From an uncultured Treponema sp. (GTDB lineage Bacteria > Spirochaetota > Spirochaetia > Treponematales > Treponemataceae), in the NCBI GenBank assembly GCA_947176045.1, contig CAMWPF010000002.1, forward strand, positions 1 through 34,225: DNA of 34,225 nt, given 5' to 3'. The first letter of the stretch is position 1, and each line of letters opens with the position of its first letter. A model generated the notes under the pieces. That model saw only the letters and a list, made by a program, of their open reading frames with translations, made no database searches and was not told the DNA's origin. The translations under genes were made by a program, and so were the position numbers. Positions 34,141-34,225 of the stretch are shown here, one piece after another.

Positions 34141-34225
34141 AAAAACACTCCATTTTTGTCCATATATAAGGACTTTTTAATATATCTAAGGCTGCAACGC
34201 AAACTTTCGTGCGTTTCGCCGGTAT
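34141..34225. promoter_or_regulatory. Upstream region of the FN3-like lipoprotein, reaching the window edge
   Basis: AT-rich. TATATA at 34163-34168 and TAAAAA with TTGCGT 17 bases upstream are alternative weak promoter elements on the minus strand. The TTGCAGCCT string shared with the barrel-gene upstream region lies at 34189-34197. No firm promoter can be named. Confidence 0.25.

Noticed and set aside
1-34225. CRISPR array, insertion sequence, prophage, tRNA or rRNA gene
   Set aside because: No regularly spaced repeats, transposase or integrase reading frame, or recognisable RNA-gene sequence was seen. tRNAs cannot be fully excluded by eye.

Overview
The window looks like a piece of a spirochaete chromosome, most probably a Treponema of fairly high G+C. 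The strongest taxonomic markers are a class I (archaeal-type) lysyl-tRNA synthetase, which spirochaetes use in place of the usual bacterial class II enzyme, an orphan TrpB2-type protein, a groES gene with no groEL beside it, and several loosely lipoboxed lipoproteins. This is inference from gene content; no 16S or other direct marker is present, and no tRNA or rRNA gene was recognised.

Layout, left to right. 1-723 (-) is the N-terminal part of a 2-hydroxyacyl-CoA dehydratase activase that runs off the left edge; murJ (lipid II flippase, +) is divergent from it. A CotH-kinase lipoprotein (-) is divergent from a small XRE regulator (+). polA-coaE form a translationally coupled pair (-), followed to the right by monocistronic groES (-) with a clear terminator. 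Next is a 279-aa sigma-70-family factor (+) behind what looks like a near-perfect sigma-54 promoter. Its 3' end overlaps the 3' end of recG. A replication/repair block runs leftwards: uvrC, dnaE, yggT, recG. uvrC is divergent from a LamG/FN3 secreted protein plus a large TPR protein (+), followed by an M24 aminopeptidase (+). Convergent to these are a methyl-accepting chemotaxis protein, lysS, a SPOR-domain protein and a LapA-domain protein (all -). trpB2 (+) is divergent from lapA. The right end (about 30.9-34.2 kb) is a lower-G+C lipoprotein/outer-membrane cassette (-): a 625-aa Ser/Thr-rich FN3-like lipoprotein, a beta-barrel protein and a small lipoprotein with an InlB/Flg_new-like repeat that is split by a one-base frameshift.

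Most of the window is housekeeping: replication (dnaE, polA), repair (uvrC, recG, polA), translation (lysS), folding (groES), envelope (murJ, yggT, lapA, SPOR) and chemotaxis. The features that stand out are regulatory and structural. These are the sigma-54 promoter in front of a sigma-70-type gene, which suggests an RpoN-to-RpoS-like cascade; several genes whose best -35/-10 promoter places transcription start on or next to the AUG with no Shine-Dalgarno (candidate leaderless mRNAs: activase, dnaE, lysS, perhaps polA); an 8-bp inverted repeat over the lapA promoter; a 23-bp GC-rich repeat found in two convergent gene junctions; a 12-bp perfect palindrome upstream of polA; and the compositionally distinct surface-protein cassette with a broken gene. 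All motif calls were made by eye.
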